DNA of 11,918 bases from Parachlorella kessleri (Eukaryota; Chlorophyta; Trebouxiophyceae; Chlorellales; Chlorellaceae). The first letter of the stretch is position 1. Every line of letters begins with the position of its first letter. The notes under the pieces were generated by a model. The model did no database searches. It was given only the letters and a program-made list of their open reading frames with translations, and had not been told where the DNA came from. Positions 1 to 8,738 of the stretch are shown here, piece after piece. The position numbers and the translations under genes are program-made. The stretch is taken from the NCBI GenBank assembly GCA_001598975.1, contig BBXU01002940.1, forward strand, positions 1 to 11,918, read 5' to 3'.

Positions 1-372
1 CACTACCTGCCGCCCATGCCAATCACTACACCGCAAACACCGAGAGAGGCTCTTCAGGGAGGTCCATTCATATACTGGATCAGCACTCAGGCAAGATCTC
101 AGGCAAGATACAGAGCATAACTGCATTCCGTATCCAGCCCTGTCAGTCCAGTCCAGCCTGGCTCTACTCCCTGTTTGCACTACCTGCCACCCATGCTAAT
201 AACTGCATAGACTCCTGTCAGCCCAGTATACCCATACCTACTTTCTGATCACATTACCTGCCACCCAAAATATAGACTGATAGAGCATGCATGCACATCC
301 TGCATCCAGCCCTGTCAGTCCAGCTCAGCTCTCACTCCCTGTTCGCACTACCTGCCACCCAAGCTAATATAC
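1..372. repeat. Degenerate tandem repeats, at least three units
   Basis: A unit of the form CTGTCAGTCCAG ... CACTACCTGCCACCCA ... CTAAT recurs imperfectly. CTGTCAG lies near 140, 216 and 312, and the CA(C/T)TACCTGCC core at 1, 178, 252 and 346. The units near 131-200 and 304-370 are the most alike, also sharing ATCCAGCCCTGTCAGTCCAG and CTCCCTGTT; they are offset by about 170 nt. The array probably continues off the left edge. No coding frame is evident. Confidence 0.7.
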
Positions 373-1870
373 TATGGTATAGAACAAGCATGGGTGGGCG
401 CATGATGGACGTATATAACAAATCCGGCACCCTTTTCAGAATGTGAAGTGTGTGTCAGTCAAATCCTCCCTAGCGGCCTCCAAGGGTGGTGTGTGGGGTT
501 GGCCTCTCAACCCCCTCAGGAGGGGCCTTGGTTGCATGTGCGACGCTGGCCATAGGGCCCCTTTTGCTGAGATGCTCAGTGTTGGCTCCTGCATGCGCAT
601 GCGCCCAGCCGGTTTTTTTCTGGACTCTATACGACGCCTTGTAGAATGCACAGCGCTGTTTGCCACCCCAGTATGGCATGTGCTCCCTTGGCCACGACAG
701 AGACGCCCCGATCAGGTGTTGTGCAATGGGACACGCAGGACAAGTCATACCGACACTGTGGTCACATGGCAGTTCCTTGTATTGGCCAAGTCAATCCTGT
801 GCATGCAGTGACCCACGCTCCACCTGCCAACCAAAACCCCTGTGCCTGTGAGTGTGACATGCATCCCTCTTTTAAGCATGCACCCTGCTTGATAACTAAC
901 CTCTTCCTATGCGCTTAGGGCAGCAACCCGAACCACCACTGCGCATGAGACTTGCCCAGGTAACCTGTGGCCCACATACCCGGCACAGGGGTTCTCTGCT
1001 GGATGCAACAGCCAGCGTCCCGGGAGAGCGCAGCCATGAAGCGACATCTTCTGGTACAGGAGGAGCTTCATTTGCGCCAGTGGAGCTGATGACAGCAGCA
1101 TCACCAGTTGTGGTCGCAGTCATCACTTCACAGGCACTGTTCCTGTCCAGGCTGCTGAAGAGATCTCGAACGTGGGACAGCGAAGGCCTGCTCTCCAGTA
1201 GGGCGGGTCGCCTGCTAGTAGCAGAAACCTGGTGGGGGCTAATGCGAGGCTGCGCATTGCATTCCTGCAGGTCGCAGAAGAGGAGGGAGTTATGCACACA
1301 GGATACCTCCATGATAGAGGCGAATGTGTATATTGGCATGGTCACTGGCAACAGGTACACCAGAGGCGCCGATCCGGGCACACTCTGTGTGGACACCTAC
1401 ATCAACTCCCAAGATAGCACGTGGCTGAGCACACTTGGTAGGACTTGCCCCGCCAGCATGGACATTTCAAACACGCAAGCATCTCACCGCTGCTGCGGCC
1501 TGCTGTTCGCCTCGCATCGGAGCTGCCTGCTGCCACTGCCGCAAGAGCCGAAGCCCCGCTTCCTCCGGCAGGCTGCATGTAGCCCGCTGGGATCTCGCAT
1601 GCCACGCACACCAGCCGCTACCGCTGTGCCACACCTCCCGTTGCTGTAAGCGCCGAGACGGGTGTGGGGAGCCAGGGCAGGAGGATCCACCTGACACCCG
1701 CTCTAGGTACTGACGAGACTTTGAGGCAAGCATGGCTCCTACATAAGTGCAGTCATGCACGTCCATTGGGTCAGCTGTGGACAAGGACTACCGGCGTGCA
1801 TGGTGCCAGCCGTCCCGCGCTCGGGTAAAGGCAACAGCAAGCAGGGGCAAATTCACACAGAGCATTCCAC
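373..1870. other. MLO 3' flank; no convincing gene
   Basis: This 1.5-kb stretch has open frames on both strands, the longest about 250 codons on plus at 909-1649, but none gives a recognisable protein and they overlap each other. The one part that looks exon-like is 980-1264 on the minus strand, listed separately. A smaller exon-like segment on minus at about 1690-1737 encodes MLASKSRQYLERVS and ends CAG|GTGGAT. The MLO 3' UTR should lie at the right end, but no clear polyadenylation signal was found. Confidence 0.4.
980..1264 (-). other. Candidate unassigned exon, 95 codons
   Basis: On the minus strand this segment is bounded by acceptor CGACCTGCAG and donor CGG|GTATGT, is exactly 285 nt and is open in phase 0 throughout. 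The encoded peptide has an exon-like composition (PALLESRPSLSHVRDLFSSL, PPVPEDVASWLRSPGTLAV) rich in Ser, Ala and Pro, resembling the MLO tail of exon 13. It could be a distal exon of an alternative MLO transcript, joined in phase from the CTGCAG|GTCGTG site inside exon 14, part of another gene, or chance. No family is recognised. Confidence 0.3.
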
Positions 1871-2760
1871 TCAGAGTTTTGTCCCACAGCGTGCTGACAC
1901 GACCTGCAGAACCATCCTGCCTCCTGCAAATTCAAAGTGGCCAGCTATGGCTTGAGAGCCTGCATCAGCATAAGTAAGTCCCGTCCCCCCTCCCCCCCCA
2001 CCCCCCCACCCCACCCCACGCAATGACAATAATTAAGCCAGAACAAGATCAGGTTCAACTTACCTAGCAGGCGAGTCACACTCTTGTTGCTGTCGTCATC
2101 CTCCCCAGTCCCAGCCAATTCCACAAAGTTCAAGCTGCTTGCCAGCTGCTCTGGATCTGATATGCTTGCTTGCCCTGTCCCCATGTCACCACAGGCTGGA
2201 CAAGGGGACCTTGCCCATGCGCCCGTGCTGCCTTGCTGCACGGACGGCAGGTGGCTGAAGCTGCTAGTACTGCTGGCAGCACTTGGTGTTGCGTCAGTCT
2301 CCACATTTCCCCGTAGAAAACCTCCGCTAGGCTGCTCCCCTGCTGGGCCTGGAGGTGGCCACAAGGCAGGGTCCATTGACAAGCGCTGGACGGCCCTGCA
2401 GATCGCAAGAGTTAGTCAATAATTTGTGTGCAGTTAGCCTCCGCATCCAGCCACCTGCAAGCACATCTACCTGGCTTCAGCCCTTCAGGAACAGTCTGCT
2501 GCCTGTCAGTGTCAAGGCAAGCCATGCAGTTGGCAGTGGGCACGCAGGGCAGGGCTGCCGGCATGTGAGCCTGGTTGGTGCCTGCCAGGTTGGTTGAGAG
2601 ATCTGCTCAAGCTGTGCTTACCTGGCGCAGGGAGCCAGCCGTGGGTTCTTCAAGGCGTGCTTGATAACAGACTCTGGGCAGTGGGACCCGGCTGCTGTGC
2701 TGATGGCGTAGACTGGCAGCACAAACAGGGCGCTAAACACAAGCAAGGCCAGGTCCAGGA
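1871..2760 (-). other. MLO exons 12-14: TM7 and cytosolic C-terminal tail
   Basis: Exon 12 (2760-2622) follows CCATGTGCAG and encodes LDLALLVFSALFVLPVYAIS then TAAGSHCPESVIKHALKN, the end of TM7 and the region where plant MLO proteins bind calmodulin. Here it is basic (KHALKNPRLAPCARAVQRL) but lacks the usual central Trp. It ends AG|GTAAGC. Exon 13 (2395-2064) follows CTGCAG and encodes a Ser/Pro/Gly-rich tail with an acidic patch (GEDDDSNKS), ending G|GTAAGT. Exon 14 (1959-1871) follows GATGCAG and ends in TGA after RCGTKL. An in-frame alternative acceptor lies at 1924. The last exon is the least certain part of the model because the tail is not conserved. Confidence 0.6.
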
Positions 2761-5700
2761 CTGCACATGGGAAGAAGGCCAGTGTTGACACTAACAGGAT
2801 TGGGCAATGGACCACACCGTTAGTCAGCGCATGCGCAGCTGCCAACCTTGATGCAAAGTTGTGCGAGTACACATCAGCATCTGCACCAGCTGGAGGTAGA
2901 ACCTGGGGACATCCCATTCGCTACTGTCCAACTCCGAACAGTTGCGTAATTCTGCAATGAACGCTGATGTTCGAAGGGAAGCCCACTTAGCACTCACTCA
3001 GCAGTGGCACGATGATGTACCATTGTGACTTGCGCCCCCGACCCCAATCAAAGTCCACGCCCTGCCACAGGCTGAAGAGGAAGGCGGCCACTGCGAGAAT
3101 ATCCAAGGCAGTCGGTCGAAGAGACGTCTTGCTTGCGAACGGTGGCTGGCTGACGGATCAGAAAAGAAGAAGACCAGTCTAGTTATGTGACATTCAAGTT
3201 GCAAGTGGACTTTGCCGCTGGTGTGCATACCTTTCAGGAGCATACCCTTCCGGCCCACATGAAAGCAAGCAAATAAAAGGTGCATTTCACATGTCCACGA
3301 GACTGGGAGGGCCTATTTAGCCCAACCACGTAAAGATCAGAGAGCAAGGGTAGTGCATCCACCACCGCCCAGATGGACATGGGCTGGCAGCGGGGACGAA
3401 GTCTTTGGGCCCGCGTGCAACTACTCACATGCTAGCGAGTTCTCGAAGTAGATGACCTGGATGACGTACAGCATGACCCGAGGGCGGCCAAACCAGAAGA
3501 GCGACGCGGAGTCCAGGCCCCCATCCCTACACGGACGGCGGGCGCAGCAAGGCATGCACCAAAACACCATGAAGATCCATAGGGCAGTAATGAATAGTAG
3601 GGCGGATGGGTGCCTATGTGGCAGTAAAGGCACGCTGTCAGATGGGATGGCCATATCCGCTGTATTAAGATGGAGCAGCTAGAGGGGTAGGTCACAGCTC
3701 AATGCTCAAGCTGAGGTGGCCGTAAACTAGGTTGCTAGGCACAACAACAACACACATCAGCATTGCACAATGATCTGGCCCGGTGGTGGGAAGCATGAAG
3801 AGAAGCACCCAGCGCAGCATATGTATTCACATGACCGCCTCCCACTTGCTCCAGCTGCGTGCCTGCCACTGCATTCTGGCTTGCTCTCGTACTGCTGTTG
3901 CAATCATTTTTGAACATCAAATCCCGACGAGTCTGCTTACAAATGGAACTGACACCGTCCCACTTCCCTGCGACTGTTGTACATGCTCGCGCCCTACTAA
4001 CCAAACAGCCACAGTCGACACTTACATTGCAGACGGTGTCGACCCCTGCCCAGCGGCCCCTCCATCAGCTGCTGCCAGGCCACCCCCGCCACGCTTCTGG
4101 AGCCGCTGAGGCCAACGCCAGCATTCAAAAGCGCTCATGCTGCAGGGCGCCAGAAGCTCGTTTAGGCAGCGACGGAAGGCGCCAGTGGGCTGGCCTGAGC
4201 CCCCAGGGTTTCTATCCGGGACCTCAAGCTGCTGACTGCTGTCCTTGCCGTTGGTTGAGCACTCGGCTCCATCCGTCACAATCCCTATAATGAAGTCTTG
4301 CCCATTTGCCTGTGCCGCTTCCATCTCCATTCCAGAGATGACTGGCGGAGGCTGGTCACCATGAAGCATGTACTGTTGCCGAGGAGGTCTCTGCTGCTTA
4401 ACGTCTGGTGCTGTAGGCTGCAGAGTCTCCAGGGGAGCCACACTGGCGCCCGCCGCACTCTCATATGCAGATGTGCCCACCCCAAAACCCAATCGGTTTT
4501 GCCCTGGCAGCTGCTCACCCGCTTCCTGTCGCTGCACTGTGCTCCTTTGTGCATGCTCCTGTGGCACCAGCGCCGCCGGTGTGTTTTCAAAGCCCATCTC
4601 AAGATCATTTGTACACGCCTGAGCACTAGCACAGTCCCAGGGGCTGCTTGACCGCCGGAAAGGGGAGATCTTGGTGAGCGACTGTCTGAGCGCTTTGACG
4701 ATGGTGCCCTCCAGGGCAGGACTCTTGGAGTCTTGGCGCCCGTACCGGCGATAGGCATGCACGGTCAGCTGCAGTAGGCATCACCTTGCTAATGTATAAA
4801 AGTCTGTCAGGGTTCAGGGATTGACGCAGTGCGAGGCGACCAGTGTGCAAGGTGCTTGGTTGTCAGGGCCGCTATGGGGTGCAAGGATGTACTGACTGGC
4901 AGACGCAGCTGCACCGTGGCTTGGCATGCAAGCATATGACTCAACGGCAATCACAAGAAGGGGTGAGCCCCCACCACGCCTCTGATTCTGGTCACATGCC
5001 TGCTAGGAGTTCCAGTGTAGTGAAAATAAGCAAATGATGTCGCTCATGAGAACTACTGCGTGGCCTGGAGTTTCATCGCCAAGTGCGCGCGCACCACTCT
5101 GCACCCATCCAGCCCACCTGGCAGATGATTGATTCCAGCTTCACCCCCACCACCAGCAGCGCCACGGCAGCCAGGCCCCCCATCCACACCATCACCCAGC
5201 TCTCGGGGGGCAGCATGATCCACACCTGCACCCAGGGGGAACTGCGTGTAGGCTGCAAGGGACCAGAGGAGCTGAAGAAGCAAGGCAAGGAGTCTTCCGC
5301 ACGAGGTGGAACCCAAGGCTTGCACAGGGACATGGGGATCCATAGGCGCGCCAGATGCCAAAAGTACAAGTGGCAGAACAGGAGCGCCGAAGGCCAGCAG
5401 TGCAAATGGAAGCGTTGCTGCCTGGCCCTCAGGCGTGGTGTGTCGTAAGCAGCCAAGCGGTCGCACAGCTGCCGCCCACTCACGATGGCAACCGCCCAAA
5501 GAATGAACGAAATGGAGATGATGCTTGCAAGCTCCTCTTCCATGCTTTCCACCAAGAACCTGAAGCACAGGATCGCAGAGCTGTAAGGGTCACAGAAGTC
5601 AGGCGCTTCTCAGAGTCCTACCTATGACAGATAGGCTGCCACAGGATCTGAAGCAGGCAGGCGGGCAGGCGAGCCAAACACGCCAACTGGTAGGGGCCTA

Positions 5701-7774
5701 AGCAGCCTCAGCCTGAGAGCACAGGTGACACACTCAGTCCCAGAGCAACTGTGATGGGAATGTAGGACTTATACGTGGTCCTGAGCCCCTGGCTTGCTGC
5801 ACCACTTCTCCTAGTGGCAGCCTATTACCCTAACCCCACATTAATGGAACTGCAGGAACCCCGCAAGCACAGCCCATATGCAAGGCCCTCTTGCCAGCAA
5901 AGAGCCCGTTGCTGCCCCCCCTTACCCGAGGAAATCAAAACCTGGGTCGACATCCATTCGCTCTACAAACAGACGCCGCAGAGCATGGTACGCGTTGGCA
6001 TCCACGCTTTGCGTGAACATTTTGACCAGGCATCGCAGGAAGTGTACCATAGGGTTGCCGCCTGGGGTGGGCAGCGCACTGGGAGGGGGGGGAGGGGGAG
6101 CATGTCAAAGTGACGCTGGGTCTGGGTGAGAGCCTGGACACTGCGATACGTGCAGAGTATTATGGGAGCGCCACCTTGATTCTAGCTTCTATCTCCCAGC
6201 CTAAGCAATACCCTTTGGGACGTGTACCCAACATTACAACAGTACCAGCACAAGGGTCACTCCTGCCTCTAGCAACTGACCTGTACTTGATGGGATCCAG
6301 CCACTTGGCCTTGCTGTGCTCCTCAAACCGCCGCCACCGCCCCATCTACAGTGCATACACGCAGGGGGCGCCTATCTACCAAAGCGCTCTGTATGAACAC
6401 GCATCACCGTCCGCAGGCATTCGCGCACAACGGGGACTGCTGGATGCATCGCGGTGCATCACCGCGTAGCATCCATCTGCTCACTTAAGAGAGGTCCCAA
6501 AGCCTGCCACGCACATCAATCAACCCTGTGTGTACTTGCAGCCACTTGGCAGCTGCACTCAAGCCACTTCCTGCTGACTGCTTACCTTCCAGAGGCACAG
6601 GAGCATGACGACTGTGGTATATAGGATGTGGACTGCCGCGATGGTAAACAGCAGGGCGTGGGCCTGGATGATGGCGGCGGGAGCCCACATCTGCAAAGCT
6701 TCGCACAGGTTTGATGCTGGCAGCGAAATACAGCTGGGTGCGCGCCTCTTGTGGTACGCACAGTCGGCAACATTGGAGCAAACAGGCGTACCCACTGCAC
6801 AGAGGGGCCAGCATTGGGCCCTTGGCACTGAAGGGGTAACCAGCAGCTTTGCGAATCCTGTCCAGCACAGAGCTGAACAGCATCCCCAGCCATTGGTCAG
6901 CGCAGCATGGCCATTCATGAGCCACTTGCCGGCTCGCTGCCCGGGCCGCAGGTCTCCACCACCACAGCTTCCTCCTGAGGCTCGGCCTCAGATCCCTCCG
7001 CCTGCCAGTAGCAGCTGTCGCCGCTGCATGGGAGGCAGATCCGAAGCAGGTACCGCTGCAGGGACGGCATTTGAGGCACTGTTAAGGCCTGGACTGGTTC
7101 TAATAAACTTGCAATGAAGGGTGACCAGATGGTCTTGAGTTAACCACTAGCATCACAGGGCCTTGCAGGGCAGAGTGCCAGTAAGATGTGCTACCCAGGC
7201 ATGCACTGTACCACAGATCTCAAGTCACCATGCACCACGGTGCGGGGGTCCACAGGGCAACACTTGTCTACTAGGCACAGCACCTTCACGCAGCGAGCAT
7301 GGAGAGCCCTGTTGGGGCCCTGTGGAGCCAAGCCACATTCACCTCAAAGGCAATTAAGACCAGGGATATGACACCAAGGATGAGCACTTCCTCCTTCAGT
7401 GCTCGCAGCACTTTGCGCAGCCCTCGCTTGCCCTTCCGCTTCAGATACAGGTCCAGGGCCTGGAGACCACGATGCCACAGGAAGGCGATGGCAGCAAACA
7501 GCAGGAAGAGCAGGCCCACCCTCCAGCCTGCAAAGAGGCTCATTTTTGTTTATCTCAACTACATCAGCTCAGTGGATCCGTTCAGGTGGTAGGCTGGAAG
7601 ATTCCATACCCTGGACAGCAGAGTGCTGTAGCGGCAGTTTAGTAAGTTAGCGGCAGCCTGGGCAACAGCTTGCGTTGCCTGGGCATATGGCTGAAACCAA
7701 GGACCGACCAGAGGTTCCTGCGAGCACCCACCTGGTAGGTCAGTTATCGAAGGCCCCACGTACTCGCTCGCCAT
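1871..7774 (-). CDS. MLO-family seven-transmembrane protein, 14 coding exons, complete
   Basis: Exons on the minus strand, 5' to 3': 7774-7732, 7527-7343, 7055-6930, 6690-6586, 6345-6281, 6078-5926, 5559-5484, 5225-5118, 4768-4026, 3526-3429, 3090-2998, 2760-2622, 2395-2064, 1959-1871. Phases agree at all 13 junctions; the sum is 2355 nt (784 residues). Family hallmarks: KEEVLILGVISLVLIAF at the loop-1/TM2 region, ICLPC in extracellular loop 1, IIQAHALLFTIAAVHILYT for TM3 (family LHQLHIFIFVLAVxHxxY), WRRFEEH, the VGVKLESII end of TM5, FWFGRP (545-550), YFENSLA in TM6 and LPVYAISTAAGS (613-624) in TM7. Land-plant MLO proteins are plasma-membrane proteins that bind calmodulin and act as calcium-permeable channels in mildew susceptibility and pollen-tube reception; the algal role is unknown. 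The ATG at 7774 places 14 residues before TM1, as in plant MLO. Family assignment is secure; exact 5' and 3' ends are less so. Confidence 0.85.
1960..2063 (-). other. Short MLO intron with an extreme G-rich tract
   Basis: This is a 104-nt intron with donor GTAAGT and acceptor GATGCAG. About 35 nt (1984-2018) are nearly pure C on the plus strand, so the pre-mRNA would carry several consecutive G runs separated by single T or A bases. That is a strong G-quadruplex candidate on the transcribed RNA. Confidence 0.6.
2998..3526 (-). other. MLO exons 10-11: FWFGRP motif, TM6, extracellular loop 3
   Basis: Exon 10 (3526-3429) follows CGTGTAG and encodes DGGLDSASLFWFGRPRVMLY and VIQVIYFENSLA, the family's FWFxRPxxxLxxIHFxLFQNAF block, ending T|GTGAGT. 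Exon 11 (3090-2998) follows ATTCTCGCAG, completes a Leu codon and encodes AAFLFSLWQGVDFDWGRGRK, then SQWYIIVPLL, ending A|GTGAGT. Loop 3 in this model has no cysteine, whereas plant MLO proteins usually have one here. Confidence 0.78.
4026..4768 (-). other. MLO exon 9: 247-residue insertion in the third cytosolic loop
   Basis: This 743-nt exon follows acceptor CCTACTGCAG and starts LTVHAYRRYGRQDSK, directly continuing KLESIICQ of exon 8 in phase 0. It ends AT|GTAAGT, in phase with exon 10 (Met codon split AT/G). The first 40 residues are basic and partly helical-looking (TIVKALRQSLTKISPFRR). The rest is rich in Ser, Gln, Ala, Pro and Gly with no domain I recognise and ends in a Gly/Ala-rich run (GGGGLAAADGGAAGQG). 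In land-plant MLO proteins this loop between TM5 and FWFGRP is only some 20-40 residues. The insert is probably disordered and cytosolic; a role in partner binding is only a guess. Confidence 0.75.
5118..5559 (-). other. MLO exons 7-8: TM4 and TM5
   Basis: Exon 7 (5559-5484) follows CTTCAG and encodes FLVESMEEELASIISISFIL then WAVAI, ending at ATC|GTGAGT. Exon 8 (5225-5118) follows GGGTGCAG and encodes VWIMLPPESW, then WMGGLAAVALLVVGVKLESI and ICQ, ending CAG|GTGGGC. This join gives one continuous TM4 and residue-for-residue spacing with the plant pattern LWAFVVLFLLLNVDGW. The 258-nt stretch between the exons is also open in frame, so retention is possible, and another acceptor at 5253 would add nine residues. 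The chosen join fits the family best. Confidence 0.75.
5926..6345 (-). other. MLO exons 5-6: second cytosolic loop
   Basis: Exon 5 (6345-6281, 65 nt) follows acceptor CACTGTAG and encodes MGRWRRFEEHSKAKWLDPIKY, matching the W-x-x-(W/F)-E-E patch after TM3. It ends AG|GTCAGT. Exon 6 (6078-5926) follows a long C-rich tract ending in CCCAG and completes a Ser codon. It encodes HFLRCLVKMFTQSVDANAYH and then a stretch ending DVDPGFDFL, the counterpart of the plant FFRQFFxSVxKxDY...FDF region. Its donor is GG|GTAAGG. Confidence 0.8.
6586..7055 (-). other. MLO exons 3-4: extracellular loop 1 and TM3
   Basis: Exon 3 (7055-6930) starts after CCCTGCAG and encodes RYLLRICLPCSGDSCYW and an acidic stretch ending in VVVETCGPGSEP, with cysteines at residues 83, 86, 91 and 112. 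Its frame meets a stop shortly after and its in-frame GT sites are poor, but CCG|GCAAGT is a good GC-type donor. Exon 4 (6690-6586) starts after GCTTTGCAG with MWAPAAIIQAHALLF, encodes TM3, and ends at AAG|GTAAGC. By my count the loop, from IC to the TM3 helix, then matches the barley MLO length. Confidence 0.7.
7343..7774 (-). other. MLO exons 1-2: N-terminus, TM1, cytosolic loop 1, TM2
   Basis: Exon 1 (7774-7732) starts in a good context (GTCATGGCG) and encodes MASEYVGPSITDLP; it ends at donor G|GTGGGT. The next acceptor, CTCTTTGCAG|GC at 7527, completes a Gly codon and leads into GWRVGLLFLLFAAIAFLW (TM1, about residues 15-32). A basic loop (KRKGKRGLRKVLRALKEE) and TM2 follow, ending at GAG|GTGAAT (7343). 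The frame is open upstream of the ATG to 7864, behind a good pyrimidine-rich acceptor ending at 7867. The 5' UTR may therefore be spliced there, or the protein may start further upstream with a Cys-containing segment. The chosen start gives the usual MLO N-terminal length. Confidence 0.75.
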
Positions 7775-8738
7775 GACCCTCGCCAGCAGGTCATTCCTCT
7801 GACCGCACTTTCCAAAGCCGCTGCAGCCCACCCGTGCAGTTCCGTACAGAGCAGGTGGGCGTGGCCCTACACAAGAGCACAACAGTAAGGCAGATTATCA
7901 TAGTAACGATTTGCCCGTCGAAGTATTGCCGAGGCAGCGCTTGCAGGCTGGTCCCGATCGCAGACTAGAATATGGAGATCCACCACCCGGCCTGCCGCAG
8001 ATCCTCACTGGTATCGATGGTACGAACAACAACGCCGTGCCCGCACAGTGCTGACCATTACTTAATTGTGTTTGATAATACTATCCGAGAAACGTGTCAA
8101 CGCCTGTGATAAAGGAAGCCTGGGCAGACCCGTGCCCCGTGCCCCACATGCACACGTGCAATTGCTTGCAAGACCACCTTCGCGAAACTGCAGCAGTCAT
8201 GCTGCTATGTCTGATTGTCTTTCCCTGTGCACGTGCAAACACTGCTGCTAGATACGGTACCTAGGTATTCTGGATGTGTGCAACTACTAGGGTTCACCTC
8301 TTGCGCACTGGCCTGCTTGAGGGTGCAACAAGTGGGGAGACCTCCTGGGGGCCGCGGGGTGGGGGAGATACTAACCTCCCCTAGGCAGGCCCTGAGGGGG
8401 AGGTTGGTGGGGTGGTTGGACCTACCATCCCCTTCAAATACAGGTTCCATATGATATGGGTAGGATGGGGGCATATGTGCGCGTGTGTGGGTGACAAGGT
8501 GTGGTGTGGGGTGAGGGGGGGGGTGGGGCGAGCACTTGCACGCGCCGACTGTGTTTCCATGTGTTGGTGGTTGCAGCAACTGGCAGCTGAGGCTCCATGG
8601 CAAGCTGCATTATGTAGGTGTCAGATACCGCTCAAGTGTAGCAATCGTTGAGGGATGTGGTAAGGCGTTCCCCGGGGGTGGCCATGTAAACGCTGCACCT
8701 ATGATATCCCTCCCCTGGCCTTATACTATACTTTTGCT
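7775..8738. other. MLO 5' flank and probable promoter region
   Basis: This lies upstream of the MLO start on the minus strand. A pyrimidine-rich acceptor (TGTTGTGCTCTTGTGTAG, ending at 7867) suggests a spliced 5' UTR, but I could not place the upstream non-coding exon. Several possible donors exist near 8010 and 8190. No TATA box can be assigned. The part from 8330 to 8530 is strongly G-rich on the plus strand. A minus-strand open frame at 8205-8603 is low-complexity His/Pro/Ser/Thr and is not supported as a gene. Confidence 0.4.
8373..8405. repeat. Inverted repeat, 9-bp GC-rich arms
   Basis: AACCTCCCC at 8373-8381 is exactly complementary to GGGGAGGTT at 8397-8405, with a 15-nt loop (TAGGCAGGCCCTGAG). 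The loop ends can add pairing. It sits inside the G-rich block of the MLO upstream region. Confidence 0.6.

Noticed and set aside
909..1649. Plus-strand open frame of 246 codons
   Set aside because: The product has no recognisable domain and it overlaps an exon-like minus-strand segment. Long chance frames are common in this GC-rich DNA.
2840..2935. Minus-strand segment reading FYLQLVQMLM, a possible extra MLO exon between exons 11 and 12
   Set aside because: It needs weak donors. The direct join GTGAGT (2997) to TGTGCAG (2761) keeps phase and gives nearly the plant spacing between YII and LPxYA.
3234..3428. Hydrophobic minus-strand segments between MLO exons 10 and 11
   Set aside because: Joining exon 10 directly to the acceptor at 3091 keeps phase and gives an ungapped TM6; the extra segment would break it.
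3541..3654. Hydrophobic stretch (FITALWIFMVFWCMPC) in frame upstream of the FWFGRP exon
   Set aside because: It would add an extra membrane segment, and the acceptor at 3527 fits the phase of exon 9. It is taken as intron.
5053..5568. Two overlapping long minus-strand open frames (160-171 codons) covering exons 7 and 8
   Set aside because: Only the ends of one frame match MLO. The middle breaks TM4, and removing it by GTGAGT...TGCAG restores the family spacing exactly.
6559..6918. Full-length minus-strand frame upstream of TM3 as extracellular loop 1
   Set aside because: Using it would roughly double the loop length. The exon 3 / exon 4 join by the GC-AG intron matches the plant length and cysteine position.
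8205..8603. Minus-strand open frame of 132 codons
   Set aside because: It is low-complexity His/Pro/Thr/Ser translated from the G-rich block, with no domain or splice context.
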